A stretch of DNA of 64,000 bases from Nissolia schottii (lineage: Eukaryota; Streptophyta; Magnoliopsida; Fabales; Fabaceae), in contig QANU01073741.1 in NCBI GenBank assembly GCA_003254905.1, positions 475,340 through 539,339 on the forward strand, in the 5' to 3' direction. Every line of letters starts with the position of its first letter. The stretch's first letter is position 1. The notes under the pieces were generated by a model. That model ran no database searches, was not told where the DNA came from, and saw only the letters and a list, made by a program, of their open reading frames with translations. Both the position numbers and the translations under genes were made by a program. Positions 21,651-38,009 of this stretch are shown one piece after another.

Positions 21651-21976
21651 GGTAAATTTTCAAATCATAACTGCAACTTGAAGGCATTGTGCAGCAGAGA
21701 GAAAACATATGAGAAAATGAGGGAAAATTATAATTGGTGTAAAAATGAATCTACATTACTTTGCAGACAATGCTGCTATATATACAAGAATGTGCAAGAG
21801 CTAAATACATGTGAAATGGAAATGAAATGGTGATGGATTACAATTTAAGTTACATTTACACATAACTAACTTCGTACAGTAGTAACAAACTTCCAATTGA
21901 AATTTTGGCGCCACATCTGTTGCTGTCATGACAGCATACCTCAGCTGAACTCCAACTCCTTCAAACCCTACTCACA
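21651..21976 (-). repeat. 3' LTR of Copia 2
   Basis: Direct repeat of 26749-27082. It begins GGTAAATTTTC (TGTAAATTTTC in the partner) and ends CTACTCACA on the plus strand, so the minus-strand LTR starts with TG. Confidence 0.9.
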
Positions 21977-21989
21977 CCCCCCGTCAAGC

Positions 21990-24900
21990 CGAGGTATGAA
22001 AATTGATCATGCTCAGCTTGCCAAACAAGTGTTGAAAGGGACCAGGGGCCAAGGTTTGGTAAACACATCAGCTAGTTGGTTGTTGGTGTGTATAGGGTGG
22101 AGCTCGATTACTTTCTCATGAACCTTGTCCCGAATAACATGGCAATCGATTTTAATGTGTTTCGTGCGTTCATGAAACACAGGATTTGCAGCTATATGGA
22201 TAGCAGATTAGTTATCATAGGAGATGGGAACAGGACCTGTAATAGGAATATCAAGGCCCCGAAGTAAAGTAATCAGCCATTGTATCTCACACGTAAGTTG
22301 GGCGAGAGCACGATACTCAACCTTGGCTGATGAACGTGTAACCATAGTCTGCTTTTTGCTTCTCCAAGACACCATGGCCTTGCCAAGAAAACAAACAAAG
22401 CCAGAGATAGACCAGCGAGTTTCAGGGCAGGTGCCCCAATCTGCATCAGCAAAGCTTCGAAGGGCTAGGTTTGAATCAGAAGGAAAATATAAGCTAGTAG
22501 CAGGAGCTCCTTTCAAGTATCTCAACACATCTCTTAGATGCAAATCAGAGGGGCAATCAAGAAATTGACTAAGTCTCCCAATCGCATAACATATATCAGG
22601 CCACGTGTGTGTAAGGTACAGGAGCTTGCCAATGAGCCTTCTATAAGCAAGAATATCAACAGAGCTAGTTGAAGCATCTCTAACCAACTTTGTGTGGTAA
22701 TCCATTGGAGTGGAAATTGGCTTGGAAGTAAGGAAGCCATTATCCGATAGCAGGTCTATGCAGTACTTTCTCTGATATAGAGCAATTCCACGAGATGTTC
22801 TTGCTACTTCCATGCCTACGAAGTATTTAAGCATGCCTAGATCCTTTATTTTGAATAGATCATTGAGCAGGCCCTTGACAACATTGATTTCTATCATGTC
22901 ATTACCAGATAGGACTAGATCATCAACATAGACTAGAATGGCTGTGAAACTGTTGGAGTTCCTCTTGGTGAACAAGCTGTAATCGGATTTTGATTGCACA
23001 TACGCATAATTGGTGAGAACATTAACTAACTTGGCATTCCATTGTCTACTGGCCTGTTTTAGGCCATATAGAGATTTTTGAAGCTTGCAAACCATATTAG
23101 AACCTGGAGAAGATAAGCATGGAGGCATCTTCATATACACATCCTCATGTAAATCACCATGTAGAAAGGTAGTATTAACATCTAGCTATTCTAAAATCCA
23201 TCCCCTAATTGCTGCCACGGCCAACAACATCCTCAAAGTGGTTATTTTTACCACTAGGTTGAATGTTTCTGCATAATCAATGCCATAGGTTTGAGTAAAA
23301 CCCTTGGCCACTAATCAGGCTTTATGCCTCTCAATGCCCCCATCTGAATTATATTTGATTTTGAATACCCATTTACAGTTCACAGCCTTCTTACCAGGTG
23401 GCAAAGGAGTAACAATCTAAGTTTGATTGGCCTCAAGTGCTGAGAGTTCAACATTGATTGTATTCTTCCGACAAGGTTCTAGCACAGTTTCCTCATAGTT
23501 CCTAGGCTCTGAATTTGATGAAATGGCTAGGGAAAACTGTTTATGGAAAGCACACAGTGAAGAGTAAGATAAATATTGAGATAAGGGATGCTTACTTAAA
23601 GAAGAAGGGCAATCACCACTTGAGGAGTCAATCAGCATATAATGATAATCCTTGAGATATTCAGGTTGTTTTCTTGATCTGATGGACTTTCTGGTATGAG
23701 CAATAGGGTTAGATGCATGCAAAATATATGCATTTGATGAACCTAATGCAGATGCAAATGCAGTGGATGAATGTGCAGCAGGTCCAGGGACATTGGATGA
23801 ATTTAATATAGGAAAGTATGAATCAGATTCAGCAAGTAAAGGCTGAACATGTGTGTGAGAGCTTGATGTTGGCTGGTGATTGTTGGTGGTATGAGAAAAT
23901 GCATGTGGTGCATAATGCAAATCATATGTGAAAAGATCAAATAATGCAGAATGTTGTGCATTTGATGCAAAATGTGCTTGTGTGCTGTGAATATTGTTTG
24001 AATTACCAATTTTGAATGGAAACTTGTCTTCATAGAAAACCACATGTCTTGAAACAAATATTTATCTTGTAGAAAGATCTAAGAGAACATAACCTTTTGT
24101 TCCAAATTTGTAACCAAGAAGGACACATTTCCTAGCTCTAGCAGCTTGTAATGTTGCTGCATAAGCAAAACAGCCAAAAACTCTAAGATCTTGTAATTGT
24201 GGTGTGTTGTTATATATCAGTTCATAGGAGGATTTATTACCAATTAGTTTACTTGGTTGTCTATTTATGAGATATACAGCATGACCAACAGCAAACTGCC
24301 AAAAACAATGAGGCAAAGATGATTGAAAGAGAAGTGATCTAGCAACATTCAAAATATATTGATGCTTTCTTTCAAGTATCTCATTCTGTTGAGGAGTCTC
24401 AACACAACTAATATGATGAATTATTCCCTTTGAGTTAAAAAATTTTGATTGAGCAAACTCTACTCCATTATCTATCTTGATTATCTTAACACATTTGTTG
24501 AATTGAGTTTGCACAAAATTCACAAAGTCCTGAATAAGCTGAGAAGTTTCTGATTTCAGTCTCATGAAATAAATCCAAGTATGTCTAGTTTTATCATCTA
24601 CCACAGTTAAGAAATACTTGTGACCCCCTGTGGATGGTGTAGCAATAGGTCCCCATATATTCATGTGAATTAAATCAAAAGCATGTTCTAATTCAGTTAG
24701 GCTTGTGGAAAATGGCAATTTTTTTGTTTAGCAAAATGGCAAGAGTCACATGGGTCAATGTTATCATTAAAATGAATGAAAGGAAATTGAGTATCCTATC
24801 TCTAAATGGATGTCCTAAAATGCCACAAGGGAAAAGAATTTGTTGTTGAATTCTGTCTGCTATCTGTAGAATGAACTAAAGCTAGTGCAGAAGGACTGCT

Positions 24901-26250
24901 GGCTCTTGCTAGGGTCATCTTAAGTTCTTTTGGACCAGGATCAATCATTGTATACAAGTGAAATTAGATTGAAAGTGAAAGAAGGAACGTATAACACTTT
25001 TGTTAGGTAAAAGTCTTTTGAAAATATCATAGTCCCTGCAATGTTTGCTTGGGTTAGGGTTCCATCAGGCAATTTCACAGAGATATGCTTAATATTGTGA
25101 TAGGTATGGAAGACCTTGAGAGAATGGCACACATGGTCTGTGGCACCAGTGTCCATCACCCAATGCCTTGGATTATTGGAAACTAAGGATAAAACTGTGG
25201 GTATACCTGATGGATTTGGTACTGAGGAAGTCAATTGGTTAATGCTATGAGGAACCTGTGAAGAATTTTGTTGAAGAAGTGCTAGTAATGCTTGCTTCTG
25301 TTCTTGAGTGAAAATCAAATCTCAGTTGTCCTTCCTTGCCTCCTGGTTTTAGTTCTGGTTCTGGTTACTGGAATTGTTGCTGATATCATCAATTTCTCCA
25401 TCAGCAGATATGACATTATTGGCAACTCTTTCTCAATACTCCTTGAGCAAGTGAGGATACTTTTTGAAGCATTTATCAACTGGATAACCTGTCTTATTAC
25501 AAAAGTTGTAAGTAATATTTGGATAATAGTATATCTTTCCTCTGCTAGCACCAGAACCAAATCTACCTTCAACACCTCTTCCTCTGCCTCTTGATCTTTC
25601 TCTTCCTGATCCTGAGACAGAACCAGCACCTGAAGTTGTGCCTTGCACTGAATTATGACTAGTGTTGCTGAAGAAGGCTTTGGAGTCTAAGCCATTGCTC
25701 AGCTGTCTCTCTCACTGAGTTAATAATGAAAATGCAGCAATAACTTCAGAAAGTGGCTTCATCAGCATAAGCTGTGATCTCACTCCAACATATTTCTCAT
25801 TCAAACCTCTAATGAATCTAACCACATAATCCTTCTTCCTGTAGTTTCTAATCACTTGCATCCCATAGACACACCTATTTCTACACAAACAGCTAGGAAT
25901 TGGTCTAAAATTGTCCAATTCTTCCCAAATAGATTTCAGCTTGGTGAAATAAGATGTGATTGACATTTCCCTTTGCTTAATTGCTTAAAGTTCCTATTGC
26001 AATTCCGCAATTCGAAAGGCATCACCATCAAAATATCTAAGGCACAAATCGGACCATAGCTCTGCTGCATTATCAATCCACATCACGGATTTGAGAATAT
26101 CTTGACTCAATGATTGATGTATCCAGGACATCACAAACATATTATATCTTTCCCAACCAAATGATAATTCATTATTTACCTCGGGTTGCTTCAGAGATCC
26201 ATCAACAAATCCGAGCTTGTTCTTAGACTTAAGAGCCAATCGCATGGATC
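21990..26250 (-). pseudogene. Copia 2 gag-pol remains
   Basis: On the minus strand, gag begins near 26250 (MRLALKSKNKLGFVDGS) and continues at 25712-25966. A CCHC-like zinc-knuckle region lies near 25500. The protease WVMDTGATDHVC motif is at about 25165 and the integrase FDLIHMNIWGP at about 24685. SCVETPQQNEILERKH is at about 24400, the reverse-transcriptase LVYVDDL box at about 22935 and the RNase H VTRSSAKVEYRAL at about 22325. Stops and frameshifts separate these blocks. One clear case is a TAA just after YDN near 22208, where the family has Gln. So it cannot act on its own, although long stretches (310 aa of RT/RNase H and 218 aa of integrase) are still open. Confidence 0.9.
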
Positions 26251-26748
26251 TAGACCATGCATGATAATTCTAATCTGATAGCGCAAGAGGAATGAGTGTT
26301 GTACCTGTATTTTCTCCTAGATGCAGATAATAAGGACTCATTATATCTGTCATCACATTGTATCTCTGATTGTTGCTGTTCACATTCTCAAGAACACGTT
26401 CAGAAGTCTCATGATCTGAACCTTGTGAGGATGAATTTTCGTTGAGGAATTTCCATGGAGATTCAGTAAGAATCGAAGAAAGGAAAGCTGCAAACTATCT
26501 AGGAGCTTCAAGGAATCAAAATTGAATTCCGAAACTCAGCGATAGTGTTCTCTAAACGCGATTAGAGCTCTAAAGAAATTCAGGAATTCAGAGAGAATTG
26601 GTTGAATTTCGAAAACTCAGGGCGATATGGTCGCAACAAAGCAATCGAAGAAGAATAGGAAAATTGAAGAGAAACGATGCTACATCAATTGAGCAGCAAA
26701 GAGATGATGATGGCGAGGCAGAGCTTCATGAATGAAGCTCTTATACCA

Positions 26749-27082
26749 TGTAAATTTTCAAATCATAACTACAACTTGAAGGCATTGTGCAGCAGAGAGA
26801 AAACGAGAGAAAAAATGAGAAAATGAGGGAAAATTATAATTGGTGTAAAATTGAATCTACATTACTTTGCAGACAATGCTGCTATATATACAAGAATGTA
26901 CAAGAGCTAAATACAAGTGAAATGGAAATGAAATGGTGATGGATTACAATTTAAGTTACATTTACACATAACTAACTTCGCACAGTAGTAACAAATTTCC
27001 AATTGCAATTTTGGCGCCACACGTGTTGCTGTCATAACATCATACCTCGGCTGAACTCCAACTCCTTCAAATCCTGCTCACA
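26749..27082 (-). repeat. 5' LTR of Copia 2
   Basis: 334-bp partner of 21651-21976. It includes a short GAGAAAA duplication absent from the other copy and ends CTGCTCACA. Confidence 0.9.
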
Positions 27083-30628
<3,546 letters not shown>

Positions 30629-30990
30629 AAGAGATTAATTTTTGAGGAATGCCAATCTTGCTTATCGTCGAGCTTGTTATGAAGTTGATTGGGTCTTTAC
30701 ATTGTTATTGCATAAATTGTTATTTCTTCTTTACTCTGTTTACATAAGTGATGCCATGATACTACGTGATAGCTATCGGTGTTTGTTGCTTCAAGTTCTA
30801 AATAGTTATTGAATTACAAATTGTACATGCCTCTACCTTTTTAGACATTGTCATTGGTGAATATTGCAACTTTTTTTTCATTTTCTACTTTGGTGTATTA
30901 GTCGATCCGATAGATGCATTTACAAATTTCACTTTATAATACGTTCTGGCTAGCAGAACCTGATCGATTACGATGTGATCTCACCAATTC

Positions 30991-30991
30991 A

Positions 30992-31053
<62 letters not shown>
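30991..31053. repeat. TA then GA compound microsatellite
   Basis: A run of TA dinucleotides passing directly into about 20 GA dinucleotides, roughly 360 bp past the ARF stop codon. The rest of 30629-31669 (ARF 3' flank and spacer) shows nothing I can name. Confidence 0.95.
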
Positions 31054-31055
<2 letters not shown>

Positions 31056-31669
31056 ACACGCCCTATGAAGGAGAGATATCGACAATTTAATTGTTCCACT
31101 CACTGAGCTTTATTTAAAATTTTAGATTTTACTTTTCACATTTTAAGTCTTAAACAAAATATCAGTTTTTGTATTCCGTAAAAAAAAAAAATCCTCTCTT
31201 CCACGAATTTAAGTGGTTTGCCGTGTCAATTGAATGATTTAATATCCTAAAATATCGTTCATGCAAAAACAGTTGTGCTTGAAGCATAGATATTATTATG
31301 AAGAATGAGAGTGGAAGTATTGAACTCTAGTTAATTTCGTCCTAAAACTTTTGATATCATATCAATAACTATTTTTCTATAAAAGCTTCAGATATTGTGT
31401 AGACACAATTGAATGTTTTTATACTTTTAACATACTCATTGCTATAAATGATTTTTTTAAAAGTGTGAATCACAATATCTCTTGCATGTTTATTATTCTT
31501 AATTATGGAATTTCAAATAGCTATTTGTTACCAGTCAAAAAAGAATTAGTTAGTACAGTAGAGATAGCTAGAAGGTGACAACTTGTATATAAAGCGAAGT
31601 CCATTGTATGTTGTAGTTAAATCAATTCCATACTACTGATCGAAGCTTCATTCAAAAACTTAAAAATTT

Positions 31670-31743
31670 TGGCCCATGCAGGTCTCGAACCTGCGACCTT
31701 CGCGTTATTAGCACGACGCTCTAACCAACTGAGCTAATAGGCC
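31670..31743 (-). tRNA. tRNA-Ile (anticodon AAU)
   Basis: The minus strand folds as a full cloverleaf of 74 nt. The acceptor GGCCTAT pairs with ATGGGCC, discriminator A, with CCA not encoded. The D arm contains AGCTCAGTTGGTTAGAGC (A box) and the anticodon loop CTAATAA gives AAU. The T arm is GCAGGTTCGAGACCTGC, with the B box GGTTCGAGACC. There is no intron. This is a standard nuclear tRNA-Ile whose A34 becomes inosine. On the plus strand, downstream of the gene, TTTTAA at 31665-31670 gives only a weak terminator. Confidence 0.97.
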
Positions 31744-31824
31744 ATTGATGTTAATTTGAAGCTTGGATAATATTTAACATCTAAGTCATTATCCTGCTAA
31801 CATAAACTAGATTTTAGTTGCACG

Positions 31825-31875
31825 TTAATCACGAAATTTTGACAGAGTTTTAATCACGAAATTTTGACAGAGTTT
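31825..31875. repeat. 25-bp tandem duplication
   Basis: TTAATCACGAAATTTTGACA plus GAGTT is present twice head to tail. The surrounding spacer (31744-32756, between the tRNA and the galactinol synthase 3' end) is AT-rich, with no recognisable gene. Confidence 0.85.
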
Positions 31876-32756
31876 TATTTTATGTACAGAGTTGGTTATA
31901 CATTTATTAGTTTAATATTTAAAAAACACGTTCATGTTGTTAATATATTATTTTATTTTATATCTATAGAAAAAAAATGAGTTCATATATACTCCATAGT
32001 AAGAGAAAATATCCTAGTTGGTCTTTAAATTTTTCATTAATGTCCACATTTATCTTTGAATAAAAAAAAATCAAATATGAATAAATCAAATATACATGAA
32101 TTCTAAACTTCAAATTATTTGGTTTTTAGTTAAGAAGGATTAGGGTATGTTCTATGTGTATTTTAATGTGCTGGTTTCAAGTAAAAATTAGAAGAAAAAA
32201 CTTAAATCAAAGGTTGAAATAAGCAGAGTAAAAAGTCGTGCAAAATTTGTCGAGTTATTAATCATTTTCTTATTTATGCATGTGGCGCTATGTACGACTC
32301 AGTTTGCAAAGCAATATTGCACCAAGGAATATTTGGTCTGCTGCATAATAACTCCAGTGACCATTATATAAATAGTGGAGTCGTATGCGGGTTTTAATGT
32401 AAATTAAATGGAGAACCCAAAAAAAAAGGGAAAGATTCAATCAATATTGAAAAAAAGGAAACAAGCAACCTAACAAAATCAGATAGCGTCAACAAAATAA
32501 AAATATCCATTAATAAAATTTAAGGATATTAACGACAGCCCCACAGCGGGCGTTGATTAAGGAAACAAAGTAAAAGAGACTCATAAAACGCTCTTATGGT
32601 ATATGAGACTAGCTGATCCCCCTATACAGGAACGAAGGTCATCCAAAACCATACAGACCCAGAAAAACAAAAAACAACCATATATTCTATTTACGTCATT
32701 GTTGGTCAAGACTCCCAAGATATTGTACTACTACTAATAATAATAATATGTTTTAA

Positions 32757-34069
32757 TTAGGCAGCGGATGGGGCAGGCACAAACTTCAAGCCAGGAGCCT
32801 CCAAAAGCGCCGCCGTGAAACGCTCCACGTCAACAGGGTTGTTGTAATTAAGTGTCTCATCCTCGTAGATATCCCACCATTTCTTCACCAACATCTTTAT
32901 GTCTTCTCTATCCATATTCTCCTCCTTTCCAGTGTACCTCCAAGGCTTAGACCCCTAGTATAGTGTAAGACAATAATAACATTTAGTCCAACGCTGAAAA
33001 TGATAACATAATTAATGAACTTGAGAAAGAAAAAAAAAATTAGACATGGCACTACGAATGACTCACAGCAGCACAATAGTGAACCACTTTGACTTTGTCA
33101 AGCTGGACATTCTCAGGGTGACGCCACAACATGGCTAGCACAAGGTTGTACACATTAGGTATGGGCTTGTACTTGTCCTTGAAGTACATATTCAGCAAGT
33201 CCTGGACAAGCAAAGAAAAAGCACATTTCACAATTACATTACTTGAAATTGCTTTAAATTAAAGCATGGTATACAATCAAAATGAATAAAATACCACCTG
33301 TTCAGCAAAGGAAGTGGGGGTGGTGACTTGGACCGTTCGGAGGATATCACGGTAGGTAACTAAATTGGGCTCAAAAAGGAACATGCCAGCATTGAAATAG
33401 AGATCAGGCTTGGGACCAAAGTCAGAGGGCCACTGAACCTTATCAGGGCACTGCTGGCAGTACCCAATTTTATGCTGAGGGCGGCTTGTCCATGACTTCT
33501 CGCAGAAACAGTCCATAACAGCATACAAGTAGTTGTCAGGCAGATCGAACAAGTGATCTATGTTCTCAAATACTTGGATGTCACCATCTAGGTATATCAT
33601 CTTGCTATACTCCACAAACTACCAAAAAAAAAAAATGTATATAAATTGCTTTAGACTAATAAATTAATAATCTATATACATAAAAAGATAAGAAGAAATC
33701 TTTTTTAAAAAATCCTTTTTATATATGAAAAAAAGAAACACGTACCTCCCAAATACGCAGCTTGGAGTAGTTGATGACGAAGTAGGCCTCGGCGAACTGG
33801 GTCTGGTTCTCGGGTGGGTAAACGGGTTGGATCTCTCGGACAATACAGCCTTGTGAGTGGAGGATCTTACGGTGCTCCTCAGGAACATCGGGTAACACTG
33901 CAACCACAAGAGGGTAAACGGTTTTCGTCTTTCTCAACCCTTTGGCCAAACCCTCCACGCCCTTTATGTAGTCCCCGTTCCCGGCAAGGAATGTCACGAA
34001 GGCGCGGCCACCGGCGCCAGCCTTGGGTTGCTCAGCGGCGATGGCATTGGTGGTAATATCAGGGGCCAT
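32757..34069 (-). CDS. GolS: Galactinol synthase
   Basis: Galactinol synthase (GT8 family, EC 2.4.1.123) transfers galactose from UDP-galactose to myo-inositol. It is the first committed step to raffinose-family oligosaccharides and acts in the cytosol under cold, drought and seed desiccation. Minus-strand exons are 33746-34069, 33298-33618, 33067-33201 and 32757-32954, giving 325 aa, the usual family length. The N-terminal RAFVTFLAGNGDYIKGV is typical. The Mn-binding DxD is DGD at residues 119-121 (IYLDGDIQVF). LYFNAGMFLFEPN is in exon 2. The last five residues are APSAA, the hydrophobic pentapeptide that marks plant GolS. All introns are GT-AG. Distal DRE-like motifs lie more than 1.4 kb upstream. 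Paralogue number cannot be given. Confidence 0.96.
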
Positions 34070-34189
34070 GGTGGTAAGGTTGAGAGAATAAGCAAAAGCT
34101 TCTTTTTGAGTGTAAGTGATTTTGCTGAATCAAAGAGGACCGTTGGGATTGATTGCTTTGTGTGGAAATGGTGTAGGGTGCGGGTGGGT

Positions 34190-34197
34190 TTATATAG
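34190..34197 (-). promoter_or_regulatory. Probable TATA box of galactinol synthase
   Basis: CTATATAA on the minus strand, about 120 bp ahead of the start codon. The region to the next element (34198-34921) is AT-rich and shows no other clear motif. Confidence 0.5.
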
Positions 34198-34921
34198 GAG
34201 TTTATGACTGATAAGGGTATTTTTGTCCATTTTGATCCAACGGCTAAATAGATGGCCTTGGATTTCAACGGTCCTGATCATATGGCCTCTTATTAGATAA
34301 TACTATATTAGTAATTTTCTGATCACGCTTTTAATTACGTAATAATTTAAGATTTGATTATTAATTTACATTATTGTTCTAATCAATGGGTGAATTTTCA
34401 ACTTGGTCAGTGTTGTCTTTTTTTGGTACTTACTCGTAACATGTCTGCACACGCTACAACACACACAAAAGAAATGGTAATCTTGCTCGGTTTATATAAA
34501 TTACAAACATTATCCCACTACACATTTTTATGATAGTGACCGAAACTCGAGATTTATGGTTTGGACAAAGTTGAAGTAGACAGATACATGCAGTCCAAAA
34601 TACACACATCTTGCTAGCTTTAAGCTTTTCCTTCCCAAGCAAGCTACCAGAGACTATACCATATAACGCATTACGATTTGACCGTGGAATATATATGTGA
34701 TTTTAACAAATAATATAAGATAATCTTGTCGACAATTCTATATATCTATGTATAGTATATAAGAAAATTGATTTCTATTTATTAACAATGAAAAGTACTT
34801 TCGTATCCTCAATCAATCCAATTTTTTCATATTAATATAAATGATTGACATTTTCTATTATTCATTCAAAAGTAATGTATATCAAAAGATTTGAAAAAAC
34901 CAATTAAAAAAAGTAATTGCT

Positions 34922-35265
34922 TAAATACTCTATGCTATTTGATTCATCTATTTTTAATTATTTTTACAATTAAATTCATCATATTTTATTATCATTTCAT
35001 GTTCTATATGATCGTAATAAATTTTTTATTAGTCAAATAATTGAAAGAGTCAACTTATAAGATGTTTAGAAATTTGCAAACCATTTGAGTTTACGATGCC
35101 TCTATTTACAAATATTGTATTTAAAAGTATTAATTTATCACATTAGATCATATAATCTATTAATATGTCGTATTAGATCATGAAATGATTATAAAATTTG
35201 ATGAATTTAATTATAAAAATTATAAAAAATAAATAAATTAAGTAACATGAGATATAAAATATTTA
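34922..35265. mobile_element. MITE, family copy C
   Basis: The clearest copy of the family. The left arm (TTCATCTATTTTTAATTATT, then TTACAATTAAATTCATCATA and onward to ATCATTTCATG) pairs with the right arm (CATGAAATGATTATAAAATT, then TGATGAATTTAATTATAAAA) over about 60 bp. The centre carries GAAATTTGCAAACCATTTGAG, as in copies A and B. It lies about 0.85 kb upstream of the galactinol synthase start. Confidence 0.75.
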
Positions 35266-36924
35266 CTCTACGAGATATTCGAGAAACTACCTTAAAAACA
35301 TGTTACGAGTAGATGTTTGTTATATATTGTGAACCTTGAATATATTTTGAGTATTATTTTCTATACATATTTTTTGTAATACTAAATTAACTTGTCTATG
35401 TGAACTTGTTCTTTCTCAGCTAAAAATTTAAATTTATTTCATTGTAACTAAAGGAAGAAATTGTGAAGCGTTAGAGAAAGCGCTATTAAAATACTAATTT
35501 TTCTGGTTAACTGCCACCGCCCAAGCAAAAGGAGTAGCTGTATGGTCACCGACTGGTGCTACCCTTATGTAATTAAGATATATCATTTTTTAATTATTCT
35601 TTTTGGTTATGTCGTATGAATCCATTTCCTATTCCCATGAATAAAAGTCACACCTTGGTGAGCTGAGGCGTACGTCCCTCGACACATGGCTTTACGTTTT
35701 ACGCTCTCAAGCTAAGTGGGGTCCACAATCACAGTGTGGGACCAAGTACCAACCCTTCTAGGTCGCCACCTGGACGTTTATTCCACGTGGCAACTCGTCG
35801 CCTCACTTTTCCACTTATTTTATTCTGGGTGGGGCCCACAAGATCCATTGCGTGTCTAGCGCGTAGAATGAGGGGACATGTGTCGGCGTTACCGTGAAGA
35901 AAGGGCATGACACAGTGCCACATAGCGATTAGCGTAACCTTTTCTTGGACCAACGGTGGCTCGGCGCATGGTCGTTTTTTTCTGGTTTGGTTAGTTGGTC
36001 TAAAAGCGTGACCGGGTCATGTTTTAATATATTAAGGTCATCATCATCGTACACTTATGGGAACAATACAGGGTAAATGAAATGATGTGCAATATAACAT
36101 TAATTTTTGATATGATGTTAGTTTTGTTGAGGATAATGTTTTGTTTGTGATCTGTTTAGACTGAGCCGACCATTAAATCTTGGAAATGTCGGGGAGGGGG
36201 GGATATGACATTATTACTTTTGTGCTTTGGGTTTTATATGATTATTAGTGCTAATTCACATTGTTCTTTAATTATACTAGTATAAATTTAATCTTTATTT
36301 ATAAAAATGAAAAATTATCACTTTATGAGCTCTATTGCTAACAATTTAACACTTATAAGAAAAATTAAAAAAAAAAATTACCCCATTAATAGAAATATGT
36401 GATATAGGAGTGATTGAGGGAAATAAAGCACGATATTCTTTGTTGATTAAAAAGGAAATATTTGTTTTCGAGAAGTTCAAAAAATAAAAGATAACAAGAT
36501 TACTTGAAATTTAAAACATGAAATCAAAAAAAGCAATTAATTACTGGATTTATCACGTATACATTTATTTCTAATTGACTAAATTCAATTAAATGAGTAC
36601 ATTTTTAATTACAGAGAGGAAACAATTTGGTGATTGATATTTGATCAGAAATACTTTTTTGAGATGTTCTGTTTATTTTGTTGTCCATTAATTTTTTTTG
36701 GACATAGCCTTTGGTTTATAAAACAAATCATGCATTTGGGGATTTGGTTTATAAAACAAATCCATGATTTGATCCATCGATTTTCTATCCTTCCTTGACT
36801 GATATTAATTTTAAGAAACAAAATAAATTTTTATCGGAACTTATATAAACAGTTACTAAGAGCAAAACGAAATTATAACTTCCTTTTCTTTTTGTTTTTT
36901 TGTCAACAATTGATGACATGCTCA
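35266..36924. other. Far-upstream spacer with GC-rich patch
   Basis: No gene was recognised. A patch at about 35640-35990 is much richer in G+C than its surroundings and holds a perfect palindromic G-box CCACGTGG (35783-35790). Two DRE/CRT cores flank it: ACCGAC at 35548-35553 and GCCGAC at 36165-36170. Such motifs drive cold- and drought-induced GolS genes in other plants, but these lie 1.5-2.1 kb from the start codon and across a MITE. A link is only possible, not shown. Confidence 0.4.
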
Positions 36925-37420
36925 CAGGGAGAGAGAGCTGCGCAGCAAGGGTGGTGAAAGAAGTACAACTGGGCTTTTGCTATCCGAGATAGTTCTACAA
37001 TTTGGACTTTGAGTACGTATGACTCAAGAGCTTAAAAAGATGAACTTCAGCAGTAAAGTCTACTTGAGTGGTGATGGTGGTACTTGTAAAAAACATTATG
37101 ACGTTCAAATAAGTATGTTTCTTAGATCGTATTTAACATATACCTGACCATCAGCAACGCTTTCTTTTATATAGTCTTACCATAGTGATGGTCGTTTATA
37201 GGCGTTAAATAGCCTTTAACACTCATGTAACTGCTTTTATTTAGGCTTAAATGGGTCGTTTAAAGTCCCTCAACAGTACTCTTAAAGCATGAAATCGTCA
37301 TTCATAAATGTGTTGGGACTATTCATAGCCATTATTAATGTGTAACATGCAGTTACCGCCAGAAAACCTGAGATAAAGTGAACTCGATTGGTTGGCTCGA
37401 GATATAGTAAATGATAAGTT
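36925..37420 (-). mobile_element. Possible Gypsy-type LTR remnant, inverted
   Basis: Read on the minus strand this has a TATATAAAAG box (near 37170), then CATACTTATTTGAACGTCAT followed by AATGTTTTTTACAAGTACCACC (36,080s of the LTR order, at about 37075-37125). It again resembles the plant Gypsy R/U5 consensus seen in the remnant at 7095-7600. No internal domain was found. The assignment is from pattern only. Confidence 0.4.
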
Positions 37421-38009
37421 GACATGTCATGTCATGTATCCTTATATGTCTCAATTACCAAGAATCTAAGTCATGACAGATTTAGTCCATAACCATTACC
37501 TTGATAACCTAGGAAAACAAAAACTCATACAACTACAAGTAGTAGACCCAAACACGACGCAAAAATAAATAAAGAAAAGAAAAGAGAGAGAAAGAGCAGA
37601 AACCCATTTAAAAAGCTGAAAAATTAGCTAATAATAATAACAATAATAATAAATCTCATGACTCAATATGAAATAAATTTACAGGATGCTCATGTCATCA
37701 CTTGCTGTAGTCTTTTATCACTTAAATATTGTCTAACATTAATCTGTCATACTGATTTAAATATCATCTTACGCATACAAAGATGAGTTATTTAATTTTT
37801 TTCATTGTTATATTTTTCTTTTATTAGTTTAAGTTATCCAAAATTTATAACATTCTGAACTCTTTTTTTTTAATTAAAAATTGATTAAACCAATCCAATT
37901 CAAACAGCTAAGCTTTGAATTAAATTTTTTATTTAACTTGAATTGATCCAATAATTTTTCACTCAAAACCAATCCAAATCACATTGTGAACACCCATACA
38001 CATGAGTGA

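Larger units (their letters stand above)
21651..27082 (-). mobile_element. Ty1/Copia retrotransposon 2
   Basis: A 5.4-kb element in reverse orientation with two LTRs (21651-21976 and 26749-27082). Next to the right-hand (5') LTR, the minus strand reads TGGTATAAGAGCTTC, a tRNA-Met primer site, at about 26734-26748. Next to the left-hand LTR lies a G-rich polypurine tract (GACGGGGGG). The flanks share only TGCA, so a target duplication is uncertain. By eye the LTRs differ at roughly one base in twenty plus an indel, so insertion is fairly old. Gag, protease, integrase, reverse transcriptase and RNase H regions are all recognisable but broken. Confidence 0.93.

Noticed and set aside
35729-35953. 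A 74-residue minus-strand frame in the GC-rich patch
   Set aside because: No recognisable motif, no splice-compatible neighbours, and its openness can be explained by the local high G+C.
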